From positions 23,034 to 87,033 of the forward strand of contig JAHDWL010000009.1 in assembly GCA_023384355.1 (NCBI GenBank): a stretch of 64,000 bases of DNA. Reading direction: 5' to 3'. How positions within the stretch are numbered: the first letter of the stretch is position 1; each line of letters begins with the position of its first letter. The DNA is from Anaerolineae bacterium (GTDB lineage Bacteria > Chloroflexota > Anaerolineae > Promineifilales > Promineifilaceae). Of this stretch, positions 1-9,009 are shown piece by piece. A program made the translations under genes and the position numbers. The notes under the pieces were generated by a model, which saw only the letters and a list, made by a program, of their open reading frames with translations, searched no databases and was not told where the DNA came from.

Positions 1-1
1 G

Positions 2-1147
2 TATCTGAAGTTGATCACCCAAATGTTCGGCGACCGGATGATGGTCGCCAACGCCACGGGGTGCTCATCCATTTATGGCGGCAACCTGCCGACCACACCA
101 TGGTCCAAGAATGCTGAAGGCCGCGGCCCGGCCTGGTCAAACTCTCTGTTTGAGGACAACGCTGAGTTCGGGCTTGGCATGCGCGTCGCGCTCGATCAGC
201 GCATCGACGCCGCAACCAATACCTTGCGCTCCCTTCGCGAGGTGATCGGCCCGCAACTGGCAGATGAAATCCTCTACAGCGACCAGATCACCGAGCTGGA
301 CATTTTGAACCAACGTCGCCGCGTCCAGCTTCTGAGGGAACGGCTGCAGGCGTTACTCGATAGCCAGGATGAATCACTCGCTTCAGCGAAGCCCGCTCTG
401 TCTGACCTGATGAGCAAAGTCGACGTACTGGTCAAGAAAAGCGTGTGGATCGTCGGCGGTGACGGCTGGGCCTACGACATCGGTTACGGTGGCCTGGACC
501 ATGTACTTGCCTCCGGTCGAAACGTCAACATTCTGGTCCTTGATACCGAGGTGTATTCGAATACCGGCGGCCAGATGTCCAAGTCGACACCGCGTGGCGC
601 GGTTGCCAAATTCGCGGCCGCCGGCAAGCCGCTGCCGAAGAAAGATCTGGGCATGCTGGCGGTCACCTACGGCAACGTCTACGTCGCCCGGGTCGCCTTT
701 GGTGCCAACGACCGGCAAACGATCCAGGCATTGCTGGAAGCCGAAGCCTACGACGGACCATCGCTCGTCATCGCTTATAGCCACTGCATCGCCCACGGTT
801 ACGATCTGAAGTATGGTCTGGAGCAACAACAGGCAGCGGTCGATTCCGGCCACTGGGTTCTCTATCGGTATAACCCCGATATGACCCGTCCGGCTGTCGT
901 TGAACCCAACGGCCATGAGCCTGCGACCGGCGGCAACCCGTTCCAACTGGATTCCAAAGCGCCTACGCTGCCGCTGGAAAAATACATCTATCGGGAAGGA
1001 CGTTACCGCATGCTGCAACAGAGCGACCCAGAGGCGGCCGAGAGACTGCTCGAACTGGCGAAGGTCGATATAGCCGAACGGTGGGAAGGTTACAAGAAAC
1101 TGGCGACAATGCCTGAACCTGTTAGCAAGGTGACCGCCGGCAATTAG
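2..1147 (+). CDS. nifJ: Pyruvate:ferredoxin (flavodoxin) oxidoreductase, C-terminal part
   Basis: This is the 3' end of a single-chain pyruvate:ferredoxin oxidoreductase; the frame is open at the window edge, so the N-terminal domains lie upstream. The enzyme converts pyruvate and CoA to acetyl-CoA, CO2 and reduced ferredoxin in the cytoplasm. The visible part is the thiamine-diphosphate-binding domain: a conserved cysteine in [11 protein letters not shown], the dipeptide-rich NLPTTPW segment, [12 protein letters not shown] (the TPP GDG motif), [20 protein letters not shown] and the family-typical [10 protein letters not shown]. The tail of about 60 residues after this matches the long NifJ type rather than the split porABCD type. 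It is followed after a 94-nt gap containing a perfect palindrome by a DHOD-like flavoprotein gene, a neighbour pairing I recall from other bacteria. Identification is firm; only the position of the start is unknown. Confidence 0.95.
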   Translation, partial: YLKLITQMFGDRMMVANATGCSSIYGGNLPTTPWSKNAEGRGPAWSNSLFEDNAEFGLGMRVALDQRIDAATNTLRSLREVIGPQLADEILYSDQITELDILNQRRRVQLLRERLQALLDSQDESLASAKPALSDLMSKVDVLVKKSVWIVGGDGWAYDIGYGGLDHVLASGRNVNILVLDTEVYSNTGGQMSKSTPRGAVAKFAAAGKPLPKKDLGMLAVTYGNVYVARVAFGANDRQTIQALLEAEAYDGPSLVIAYSHCIAHGYDLKYGLEQQQAAVDSGHWVLYRYNPDMTRPAVVEPNGHEPATGGNPFQLDSKAPTLPLEKYIYREGRYRMLQQSDPEAAERLLELAKVDIAERWEGYKKLATMPEPVSKVTAGN

Positions 1148-1162
1148 TGAGAATATGAACAC

Positions 1163-1208
1163 CGGGTCACACAGATTTGACACTCAAGTGTCAAATCTGT
1201 GTGACCCG
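1163..1208. repeat. 46-bp perfect palindrome between nifJ and the DHOD-like gene
   Basis: Two 22-base arms (1163-1184 and 1187-1208) are exact reverse complements, separated only by CA. The arms begin CGGGTCACACAG. The element lies 15 nt after the nifJ stop and 33 nt before the next start codon. There is no T-run, so it is not a classic intrinsic terminator; it could be an mRNA-stabilising or attenuating hairpin, or a copy of a dispersed REP-like palindrome. No second copy was noticed in this window. Confidence 0.85.
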
Positions 1209-1241
1209 CTTCTTGCGCTTCTATATTCAGGAGAACGAATC

Positions 1242-2246
<1,005 letters not shown>

Positions 2247-2283
2247 CGCCTTCCGGTGTCCTCTGAGCGGGTGTTAGTAAATG

Positions 2284-2319
2284 CAGAAAGAGCCTGGGAG
2301 TTAATCCAGGCCCTTTCTG
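2284..2319 (+). terminator. Hairpin after the nifJ/DHOD-like genes
   Basis: Arms 2284-2297 and 2306-2319 pair over 14 bases with one G-U pair around an 8-nt loop, 38 nt after the stop codon. The following tract is not T-rich, so this may be a weak or factor-assisted terminator. Confidence 0.5.
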
Positions 2320-2375
2320 TCGGAGGTAGTGAGGTCAGCTTTCTGACTCAAACGGAGGAAGACGAAGAATACAGC

Positions 2376-2600
2376 TTAAAAGCGATCGCTATCGGGATTA
2401 TTCAAAGCCCAACGACAAGGAATGCCGGCCATGTTGCATCGTATAGCAGCCGTACAGCCACAGGATTTGACCCAATAAGCGTTGCCGTGAGTCCGCAGAA
2501 AGTCGGCCGACGGATAAACCCGTTCCTCCCTGAACTCGACATCCTGCCCGATCATATCGCAATGCTTGGCAGTTACAGTAACTCGATCTATCAACGCCAT
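2376..2600 (-). CDS. Small cysteine-containing conserved-looking protein
   Basis: A 74-residue protein of unknown function on the minus strand. It has five cysteines, including the cluster CGCTAAIRCNMAGIPCRW near residues 48-65, which could bind a metal, and ends in NNPDSDRF. A good ribosome-binding sequence (AGAGGA) lies about 5 nt before the ATG, which is the main support for calling it in an otherwise gene-free stretch. I have a vague recollection of similar short proteins in Chloroflexota but cannot verify it. It would be divergently transcribed from the formate/nitrite channel gene. The overlapping plus-strand frame 2256-2666 was not called. Confidence 0.5.
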   Translation of the reverse strand: MALIDRVTVTAKHCDMIGQDVEFREERVYPSADFLRTHGNAYWVKSCGCTAAIRCNMAGIPCRWALNNPDSDRF

Positions 2601-2704
2601 GGAATCCTCTCTTGTCGAGGTATAGGCTTTCTAATACCTCATCGGCGAGCCAATTGCGGTTATTAGGATTGCCTGCATCATACCAAAACAAGTGTTGCCG
2701 GCTT

Positions 2705-2792
2705 AGTGTCAATCGTCACCTCATCCTGTGACATTTGTCATCGACATTTGTGAAGGAAATCACTAATACATTCGTTTACTCTCGCTTACGAT
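2705..2792 (+). promoter_or_regulatory. Three in-phase CRP-like sites and activator-type promoter upstream of the FNT gene
   Basis: TGTGA-N6-TCACT at 2749-2764 matches the CRP consensus (TGTGA-N6-TCACA) at 9 of 10 positions. A second site, TGTGA-N6-TCATC, lies at 2727-2742 and a weaker third, AGTGT-N6-TCACC, at 2705-2720. The three centres are exactly 22 bp apart, two helical turns. A possible -10 (TACGAT) is at 2787-2792 with no -35 box; the proximal site would then be centred near -42, the place used by class II activators. The regulator itself is not in the window. The rest of the 270-nt gap before the channel gene shows no other feature. Confidence 0.5.
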
Positions 2793-2870
2793 AAAGTCAG
2801 ACACAAGCATTTGCTTGCAACGTTGACCAAAACCAAAACTTCTCACTGTCCGCTGATATGGAGTTACCCC

Positions 2871-3779
2871 ATGAGCCAGAGCCCAGTTTCACCTTCACTC
2901 GATAACCTGCTGCCCGCGGAAATGGCCAGAAAAGCTGAAAACGTCGGAATCACCAAGGCCAATCTTGGTCCCATACGAATGTTCTCCCTCGCCGTGCTGG
3001 CTGGCGCGTTCATCGCCATGGGCGCGGTCTTCATGACAACTGTTACGACCGGCGCGACTGGCGTGCTGACATTCGGCATAACCCGCTTGCTCGGCGGCCT
3101 CGCTTTCTGCCTGGGGTTGATCCTGGTGGTGGTAGGTGGAGCCGAGCTTTTCACCGGCAATAACCTGATCGTTATGGCCTGGGCCGGCGGAAAGATCAAT
3201 ACATTCCGGTTATTGCGCAACTGGGTAATTGTCTATCTCGGCAACTTCACCGGTTCTATTCTGACTGCCTATGGCATGTTTCTCAGTGGCCAGTATTTAT
3301 TCGGCAAAGGCGCGGTCGGCCTGAACGTACTGACGATCGCCAATACCAAGACCAGTCTTGACTTTGTTCCGGCCCTCGTGCTGGGAGTTTTCTGCAATGC
3401 ATTGGTGTGTCTGGCTGTCTGGTTGTGCATGGGCGCACGCACGACCGTCGACAAGATCATGGCGATCATCTTTCCCATCAGCGCGTTCGTTGCGGCTGGC
3501 TTCGAGCATAGTGTCGCCAACATGTACCTCATTCCCATTGGTTTGTTCGTCAAAAATGGCGCGCCTGATGTTTTTTGGGCGAATATTGGACAGACTCCAG
3601 CGGACTTCGGCGCGATAACTTGGAGCAATTTCTTCATCGTCAACCTGTTACCCGTCACCATCGGCAATATCATCGGTGGCGCGTTGATGGTGGGTCTGGT
3701 TTACTGGTTCATCTACCTGCGGCCGAGCTGGACCGGCCATAGAGACGAACCCGGCAAGCCTGACAGTCCATCGAAGTAA
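2871..3779 (+). CDS. Formate/nitrite transporter (FNT) family channel
   Basis: A 302-residue integral membrane protein with about six transmembrane helices, of the FocA/NirC family, which forms pentameric channels for formate, nitrite or hydrosulfide. Family signatures visible are GGAELFTGNNLIV (helix 3 region), RNWVIVYLGNFTGS, the pore-histidine segment AGFEHSVANMYLIP and GNIIGGALMVG near the last helix. The start at 2871 is chosen because the protein begins MSQSPVSPSLDNLLP with the soluble N-terminal helix typical of FocA; the longer open frame adds an unlikely leader. Formate is the likely substrate, inferred from the nearby formate-tetrahydrofolate ligase and pyruvate metabolism genes. 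It is preceded by three CRP-like sites and followed by a strong hairpin. Confidence 0.92.
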   Translation: MSQSPVSPSLDNLLPAEMARKAENVGITKANLGPIRMFSLAVLAGAFIAMGAVFMTTVTTGATGVLTFGITRLLGGLAFCLGLILVVVGGAELFTGNNLIVMAWAGGKINTFRLLRNWVIVYLGNFTGSILTAYGMFLSGQYLFGKGAVGLNVLTIANTKTSLDFVPALVLGVFCNALVCLAVWLCMGARTTVDKIMAIIFPISAFVAAGFEHSVANMYLIPIGLFVKNGAPDVFWANIGQTPADFGAITWSNFFIVNLLPVTIGNIIGGALMVGLVYWFIYLRPSWTGHRDEPGKPDSPSK

Positions 3780-3822
3780 TCCTGATATCTCGGTATTTCG
3801 ACATTGCGGTCTTTCCTCTAAA

Positions 3823-3864
3823 CAAAACAACCTTCAGGTAATTTCATGCCCGAAGGTTGTTTTG
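3823..3864. terminator. Bidirectional hairpin between convergent genes
   Basis: A perfect 13-bp stem (3823-3835 with 3852-3864) and 16-nt loop lie between the FNT gene and the convergent CoA-transferase gene. The descending arm ends in GTTTTG, giving a short T-run for the plus strand. Confidence 0.7.
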
Positions 3865-3889
3865 CATTGAACAGAGGAGACAATCGCTG

Positions 3890-5185
3890 TCAGAAATAAC
3901 CGAGCTTTCGCGCCGTATGTGTCAGCTCATCGCGAAAATTTGGATGGGCGATGTTGATCAACGCCTGGGCGCGCTGACGAATACTCTTGCCGTAGAGGTT
4001 CGCCACCCCATACTCTGTCACGATATAGTGAACGTCGTTGCGAGTGGTTGTGACGCCGGAACCCTCAGGCAGCAGCGGTGAAATTCTGCTGATGGTATCG
4101 TTTTTAGCTGTAGACGGCAGGGCGATGATGGGCAATCCACCCTTGGAACGTGCCGCCCCACGGATGAAGTCCAGCTGTCCGCCAACGCCGCTATAAAATA
4201 CCGGCCCCATTGAATCAGCGCACACCTGTCCGGTCAGGTCGACCTGCAGTGCAGCGTTGATTGCGACCATGTTGTCGTTCTGGGCAATCTTGTATGGATC
4301 GTTCACATATTCGGTCGGGTGCAACTCGACAATGGCATTATCATTGACAAAATGATACAGGCGTTTGGACCCAAACAGAAAACCGGCGATCATCTTGCCC
4401 GGATGAAACGTCTTGCGACTACAGTTGATGATCCCTTGCTCGAACAACGACACAACGCCATCAGAAAACAACTCGGTATGAATACCCAGGTCCTTGTGAT
4501 TATGCAGGTTCAGTAACACTGCATCTGGAATGCTGCCGATTCCCATTTGCAATGTCGCACCGTTGGGGATCAATTCAGCGATGTGTTCACCGATCTGTAA
4601 ATTGGCCGGCGAACTTGTTCCCTGGGGGGCCTCCGGCAGCGGGTAGTCTGTTTCCACTACGTGCGTCAAACGGCTCACATGGATGAAACTGTCGCCCAGC
4701 GTGCGCGGCATTTGCCGGTTCACCTCAGCGATAATCATCCTGGCCGATTCGGCGGCGGGCTTGGTCGTACCCACCTCGACCCCGAAGCTGCAAAAGCCGT
4801 GTTCATCCGGCGGCGAAACAGAAATTAACGCCGCATCAAGGGGTAAAATATCTCTCTGGAACAAGCCGGGGATTTCCGACAGGAAGATGGGCGTGAAGTC
4901 AGCCCGTCCTTCCTGCACTGCCTTACGAACGTTATGTCCAATGAACAAGGAGTTGTCCCGAAAGGAACCTTCATATTTCGGATCGACGTATGGCGCGCCG
5001 ATAAACGTCAGGATATGGATCAGCTGCACATCTCGCAGATCCGGCGCACGCTCACAGAGAGCGTCGACAAGGATCGCCGGCGCACCTGCGCCACCGCCCA
5101 GATAGACGGAGTGACCGGATTGAATATGTGACATCGCCGTGCGGGCATCAACAACCTTCCGGCGGTAAATCGATTCCCAGTTCAC
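3890..5185 (-). CDS. Acetyl-CoA hydrolase/transferase family protein (4-hydroxybutyrate CoA-transferase-like)
   Basis: A 431-residue cytoplasmic CoA-transferase of the acetyl-CoA hydrolase/4-hydroxybutyrate CoA-transferase family. It shows the N-terminal glycine loop SVYLGGGAGAP, the segment PPDEHGFCSFGVEV, GATLQMGIGSIPDAVL, and HTELFSDGVV, where the glutamate is the expected catalytic residue that forms the acyl-glutamyl and CoA-thioester intermediates. The C-terminal domain has STAKNDTISRISP and VTEYGVANL. It would exchange CoA between acetyl-CoA or another acyl-CoA and an acid. Its start overlaps the end of the alanine dehydrogenase gene by 4 bases (ATGA), so the two are translated as a pair; with pyruvate:ferredoxin oxidoreductase they could turn alanine into acetate. 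The exact acyl group is not decidable from sequence. Confidence 0.88.
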   Translation of the reverse strand: MNWESIYRRKVVDARTAMSHIQSGHSVYLGGGAGAPAILVDALCERAPDLRDVQLIHILTFIGAPYVDPKYEGSFRDNSLFIGHNVRKAVQEGRADFTPIFLSEIPGLFQRDILPLDAALISVSPPDEHGFCSFGVEVGTTKPAAESARMIIAEVNRQMPRTLGDSFIHVSRLTHVVETDYPLPEAPQGTSSPANLQIGEHIAELIPNGATLQMGIGSIPDAVLLNLHNHKDLGIHTELFSDGVVSLFEQGIINCSRKTFHPGKMIAGFLFGSKRLYHFVNDNAIVELHPTEYVNDPYKIAQNDNMVAINAALQVDLTGQVCADSMGPVFYSGVGGQLDFIRGAARSKGGLPIIALPSTAKNDTISRISPLLPEGSGVTTTRNDVHYIVTEYGVANLYGKSIRQRAQALINIAHPNFRDELTHTARKLGYF

Positions 5186-6333
5186 TTGCCACCTCCGTTC
5201 TCGGCAGCTTCAAAACCATTGACGGCAGGCAGCGAGGTCTCAATTTCCTTCCCCAACGCGTGGGCTACTTCCCGGCTTGACAGCTTGCCCTGGTACAGGT
5301 TTATTCCGGAAACCACATGCGGCATTCGCGACATCAATCCGATGATCCCATGCTCACCCAACTCAAGAAGGTACGGGATCAGGGAATTGGTCAATCCATA
5401 GCTTGTCGTTCGTGCGACCGCGGCCGTCAGATTAGGGACGCAATGGTGGATTATCCCGTCAACGATATAGGTCTGATCTCTCAACGTCGTGGGACGGCTC
5501 GTTTCCGAGCAGCCACCCTGGTCAATCGAAAAATCAAGGAATACCGCGCCGGGACGCATACGCTGGATCATGGCGCGGGTGATGATCACCGGCGCGCGAC
5601 GCCCCGGGCTGAGCACCGCCCCAACGACCACATCGGAGAACTCGGTCACGCGTTCCAGATTGTAGTTTGTGGAAAGCATGGTTGTTACCCGGCCGTTGAG
5701 CATCTCATCAAGATGCTGCAACCGGTTGATCTCAGTGTCGAGAACCACGACTTGCGCCCCGACATTCAGGAATGCCCGGGCGGCATTGGTTCCCAGAACC
5801 CCTCCGCCGATGATAGCCACAACGCCGCGGGGAACACCGGGGATGCCGCTGAGCAGGGTGCCGCGGCCGCCGCCGTTGGTCATCAGCAACTGCCCGGCCA
5901 CAACTGGTGCGAGGCGGCCAGCGACTTCGCTCATGGGCACCAGAATGGGGCGCTCACCGCCTGGCCGCTCGATCATCTCGCAGGCGATCGCGGTAATTTC
6001 CCTTTCCCGCAAGGCTTCCAGAAAGTCGGGCGAAGCCACTGCCATATGGAGGAAAGCAATGATGATCTGGCCGGACCGAAATAAGGAATGTTCCGCGGCC
6101 GTGGGGCGCGTCACTTTGATGATAACGTCCGACCGGCCATACACTTCGGCGGCCGAATAAACAACCCTGGCCCCGCTATGGCGATAAGTTTCGTCACTGA
6201 ATCCGGCCCCCACACCAGCATTCTTTTCAACATAAACGGTATGACCGTGGCGAACCAGTGACGACACCCCGGCCGGGGTCAGCCCAACCCTGGACTCCAG
6301 GTCTCGCACCTCTTTAGGTATACCGAATTCCAT
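5182..6333 (-). CDS. ald: Alanine dehydrogenase
   Basis: A 383-residue NAD-dependent alanine dehydrogenase, the enzyme that interconverts alanine and pyruvate plus ammonia. The N-terminus MEFGIPKEVRDLESRVGLTP is typical of the alanine dehydrogenase/PNT family, with the substrate lysine and arginine in the KE..ESRVGLTP region. Further marks are AFLHMA, PMSEVAGR, the Rossmann loop IIGGGVLGTNAARAF, the acidic residue VVLDTE that selects NAD, FLDFSIDQGGCSET, and HHCVPNLTAAVARTTS. Length matches the family (about 370). The gene overlaps the downstream CoA-transferase gene by 4 bases. A roughly 400-nt divergent region with a CRP-like site separates it from the kor operon. Use for alanine catabolism rather than synthesis is inferred from the context. 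Confidence 0.92.
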   Translation of the reverse strand: MEFGIPKEVRDLESRVGLTPAGVSSLVRHGHTVYVEKNAGVGAGFSDETYRHSGARVVYSAAEVYGRSDVIIKVTRPTAAEHSLFRSGQIIIAFLHMAVASPDFLEALREREITAIACEMIERPGGERPILVPMSEVAGRLAPVVAGQLLMTNGGGRGTLLSGIPGVPRGVVAIIGGGVLGTNAARAFLNVGAQVVVLDTEINRLQHLDEMLNGRVTTMLSTNYNLERVTEFSDVVVGAVLSPGRRAPVIITRAMIQRMRPGAVFLDFSIDQGGCSETSRPTTLRDQTYIVDGIIHHCVPNLTAAVARTTSYGLTNSLIPYLLELGEHGIIGLMSRMPHVVSGINLYQGKLSSREVAHALGKEIETSLPAVNGFEAAENGGGK

Positions 6334-6500
6334 GATTTATTTCCTCCGGTTCAGTTCAACTTTCAACATTAGACGCATTTTACTCGGAATCAGGCGCGCC
6401 CCAGAAGTGTCGAAAGTAATCGTATCGACAGACAAAACTCACAGGTAATCTATTGAAAGAGGCTGTCCATCCAAGGATACCATCAATGCCTTTCTAAACA

Positions 6501-6516
6501 GGTGACTTTCCTCACA
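6501..6516. promoter_or_regulatory. CRP-like site in the ald/kor divergent region
   Basis: GGTGA-N6-TCACA matches the CRP consensus at 9 of 10 fixed positions, similar in quality to the best site upstream of the FNT gene. It lies about 130 nt before the predicted kor start of transcription and 168 nt before the ald start codon. Single short motifs occur by chance, so support is moderate. Confidence 0.35.
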
Positions 6517-6604
6517 AATAGAACTGCCATATGTCACTTCAGGATATGGCCTTTCTATGCCATACTGACCATAGATTTAGGCTCTTGCCCGGTGTTCCCG
6601 ATCT

Positions 6605-6632
6605 TTGACATTCAGTTTGGCAGACGAATGAT
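6605..6632 (+). promoter_or_regulatory. Candidate sigma-70 type promoter of the kor operon
   Basis: TTGACA (6605-6610, perfect -35), 16-nt spacer, AATGAT (6627-6632, four of six). Transcription would start near 6639, giving a leader of about 100 nt before korD. Confidence 0.45.
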
Positions 6633-6738
6633 TTCAGGAGCGCCGATGAAACCCGCAAGCCCGCATCCTTTCCCCGCTCCCCACAAATGATTGCGAGAAT
6701 ACCAGGCACTGTTTCCCATTTCACCGGAGGTAAATTAG

Positions 6739-7056
6739 ATGGCAACTGGAAGAGTTGTAATTGATGTAGAACGGTGCAAGGGGTGTGAATTGTGTCGGCT
6801 GGCCTGTCCCCAGGATGTTCTGGCATACGCCGCAGAGTTGAACAGTAAGGGTTACAGGCCGGTAATTCTTCTGGACCCCCATCACGATTGCACCGGCTGC
6901 GCCTTGTGCGCCACGGTTTGCCCTGACGGCTGCATCACCGTCTACCGCGACATCAACGTCGACAAGGGGCGCGCGACAACCGGTCGGGCCACGACCGAAT
7001 CAATCAATAATGTCCCAACACTCGCACAACACCCGGAGGTGCTCCCTCATGGCTAA
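6739..7056 (+). CDS. korD: 2-oxoacid:ferredoxin oxidoreductase, delta (ferredoxin-like) subunit
   Basis: A 105-residue bacterial-type ferredoxin with two 4Fe-4S motifs, [12 protein letters not shown] near residue 13 and [15 protein letters not shown] near residue 51. Each gives four cysteine ligands, three in CxxCxxC and one before proline. It is the electron-accepting delta subunit of a four-subunit 2-oxoacid oxidoreductase. A GGAGG sequence precedes the ATG. The C-terminal 30 residues after the second cluster are low in complexity ([12 protein letters not shown]) and probably disordered. The stop overlaps the korA start by 8 bases, indicating coupled translation. It is first in the operon korD-korA-korB-aminotransferase-korC. 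Confidence 0.92.
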   Translation: MATGRVVIDVERCKGCELCRLACPQDVLAYAAELNSKGYRPVILLDPHHDCTGCALCATVCPDGCITVYRDINVDKGRATTGRATTESINNVPTLAQHPEVLPHG

Positions 7057-8164
7057 AGAATTGTTGAAAGGCAACATTGCCTTCGCCGAAGCCGCGATAC
7101 GTGCCGGATGTGAAGTTTACTTCGGCTACCCCATCACCCCACAAACCGAACTTCTGGAGCATATGTCCCAACGTATGGTGGAACTGGGGCGCGTGTTCCT
7201 TCAGGCCGAAAGCGAAGTTGCGGCTGTCAATATGGTGTACGGCGCGGCCGCGGCAGGAGCCAGAGTAATGACTTCCTCGAGCAGCCCCGGCATCAGCTTG
7301 ATGCAAGAGGGATTCAGTTATATGGCCGCTTCAAATGTTCCCGCAGTAGTTATCGACATCATGCGGGGCGGCCCCGGATTGGGGAACATACAACCGAGCC
7401 AGTCGGACTATAACCAGGTGACAAAATCGGCCGGCCACGGCGACTTCCATCCTATTGTCCTGGCCCCCTCAACCGTCCAGGAAGCCATCGACCTGACGAC
7501 TCTTGCCTTCGACCTGGCCGAGAAATACCGAACGCTGGTCTTCGTGATCGCCGATGGGACGATTGGCCAGATGATGGAACCGGCCGAGTTGCCGGAGATG
7601 AAGCCAGTGAAAACCGAACACCCCGCGTGGGCAGTCACCGGGGCCAAGGGACGACCGCGCAACGTAATAACATCTCTCTTTTTGGGAGCAGAGGAGCTGG
7701 AAAAATTAAATATCGATCTGCAAGCCAAATTGCTGATGATCCAACAAGATGAGGAAGTGCGCTATGACGCGGCTCATCTGGAAGGGGCTGAAGTAGTGGT
7801 CGTTGGATTCGGGACGGCGGCGCGGGTCGCCCAAACAGCTGTGAACCGCATGCGTGCCCAGGGACTTCCGGTTGGATTATTCCGCCCCATTACCCTATGG
7901 CCATTCCCGGAAAAAGAGATTGCCCAATTGCCTCAACTCTACCCGACGATCAAGACTATTCTGGTCGTTGAAATGAACGCCGGCCAAATGGTTCACGACG
8001 TGCGCGAGGCCATCGCCGGCCAGGTCCCTGTGCGATTCACCGGACGCATGGGCGGCATCGTCCCCGTGCCCGAAGAAGTTGAGGAGGAGATTCGACGCGT
8101 GCTCACATCGCTGAGTGCCGTCACGCCACGAAAGGAGGCAAGCAATGGCCGTGTTGCCCTTTAA
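7049..8164 (+). CDS. korA: 2-oxoacid:ferredoxin oxidoreductase, alpha subunit
   Basis: A 371-residue alpha subunit of the 2-oxoglutarate/2-oxoisovalerate:ferredoxin oxidoreductase family. The ATG at 7049 is chosen for the GGAGGT placed 10 nt upstream and the typical N-terminus [20 protein letters not shown]. Family marks are [67 protein letters not shown] and, in the C-terminal transketolase-like domain, [14 protein letters not shown] and [13 protein letters not shown]. With KorB it binds the 2-oxoacid and thiamine diphosphate. It overlaps korD and korB by 8 and 20 bases. Substrate (2-oxoglutarate, branched-chain or other 2-oxoacid) cannot be set from sequence alone; the embedded aminotransferase gene suggests an amino-acid-derived 2-oxoacid. 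Confidence 0.92.
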   Translation: MAKELLKGNIAFAEAAIRAGCEVYFGYPITPQTELLEHMSQRMVELGRVFLQAESEVAAVNMVYGAAAAGARVMTSSSSPGISLMQEGFSYMAASNVPAVVIDIMRGGPGLGNIQPSQSDYNQVTKSAGHGDFHPIVLAPSTVQEAIDLTTLAFDLAEKYRTLVFVIADGTIGQMMEPAELPEMKPVKTEHPAWAVTGAKGRPRNVITSLFLGAEELEKLNIDLQAKLLMIQQDEEVRYDAAHLEGAEVVVVGFGTAARVAQTAVNRMRAQGLPVGLFRPITLWPFPEKEIAQLPQLYPTIKTILVVEMNAGQMVHDVREAIAGQVPVRFTGRMGGIVPVPEEVEEEIRRVLTSLSAVTPRKEASNGRVAL

Positions 8165-8963
8165 CGAACAGAGAATCGATGACGTACCGGTGCGCGAGCG
8201 CCACGAAGAGCTTGTCTACAACCGCCCCAAGGCATTGACAGATCGCCACACCCATTATTGCCCGGGATGCACTCACGGCATTGCGCACCGTCTTGTGGCC
8301 GAAGTCATCGATGAACTGGGGATACGGGAAGACACGATCCTCGTCGCATCGGTCGGCTGCTCGGTCTTTGCCTATAACTATTTTGAGGTTGATTCGTGTG
8401 AAGCCGCCCACGGCCGCGCACCTGCGATGGCTACCGGCGTAAAGCGGGTGCATCCCGACAAGATAGTTTTCACCTATCAGGGAGATGGCGATCTCGCTTC
8501 CATTGGCATGGGCGAGATCATCCATACCGCTGCCCGTGGGGAAAAGATAACAACCATCTTTATTAACAATGCCGTCTATGGCATGACAGGCGGACAGATG
8601 GCCCCCACCTCATTACCAGGACAAAAGACAACATCTTCTCCCTTCGGACGTGACCTGATGCTGTGTGGCGCACCCATCCGCGTGGCCGAGCTTATTGCCA
8701 ATCTCGATGGCACGGTCTTTTCTGTTCGCCGAAGTCTCCACGATGCCCGCCATATCATCCAGGCCAAAAAAGCCATTCGTACAGCTTTCGAGGCTCAGAT
8801 AAAGGGCCTTGGTTTCAGCATTGTCGAGTTGCTGTCGTCCTGCCCGACGAATTGGGGAATGACGGCAACGGAATCTCTCGACTGGATCAGGGACAGCATG
8901 ATTCCCACTTATCCGCTAGGCGACTACAAGATAGCGCCGGAATTGGTGACCAAGAAAAGGTAA
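8145..8963 (+). CDS. korB: 2-oxoacid:ferredoxin oxidoreductase, beta subunit
   Basis: A 272-residue thiamine-diphosphate-binding beta subunit. The start at 8145 is preceded by AAAGGAGG 6 nt upstream. Diagnostic features are [19 protein letters not shown] (cysteine pair near the N-terminus), [34 protein letters not shown], and the TPP motif [22 protein letters not shown] followed by [24 protein letters not shown] near the C-terminus is typical of KorB. It completes the catalytic core with KorA, passing electrons to KorD. The start lies inside korA, so the two are translationally coupled. A 46-nt gap follows before the aminotransferase gene. Confidence 0.93.
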   Translation: MAVLPFNEQRIDDVPVRERHEELVYNRPKALTDRHTHYCPGCTHGIAHRLVAEVIDELGIREDTILVASVGCSVFAYNYFEVDSCEAAHGRAPAMATGVKRVHPDKIVFTYQGDGDLASIGMGEIIHTAARGEKITTIFINNAVYGMTGGQMAPTSLPGQKTTSSPFGRDLMLCGAPIRVAELIANLDGTVFSVRRSLHDARHIIQAKKAIRTAFEAQIKGLGFSIVELLSSCPTNWGMTATESLDWIRDSMIPTYPLGDYKIAPELVTKKR

Positions 8964-9009
8964 GGGCGTCCGTACGGCTGTGCCCACGACACACTGAAGG
9001 AGATAACCT

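Larger units (their letters stand above)
6334..6738. other. Divergent intergenic region, ald / kor
   Basis: 405 nt without a credible gene; the short open frame 6502-6690 has no coding character. It contains a CRP-like site (6501-6516) and a plus-strand promoter candidate (6605-6632), listed separately. No riboswitch motif was recognised. Confidence 0.6.

Noticed and set aside
2256..2666. 136-residue plus-strand open frame
   Set aside because: Its first part runs through a terminator hairpin, the protein shows no domain or signal, and it overlaps a better-supported minus-strand ORF with a ribosome-binding site.
6502..6690. 62-residue frame in the ald/kor gap
   Set aside because: No ribosome-binding site, no recognisable protein features, and it lies across a promoter candidate.
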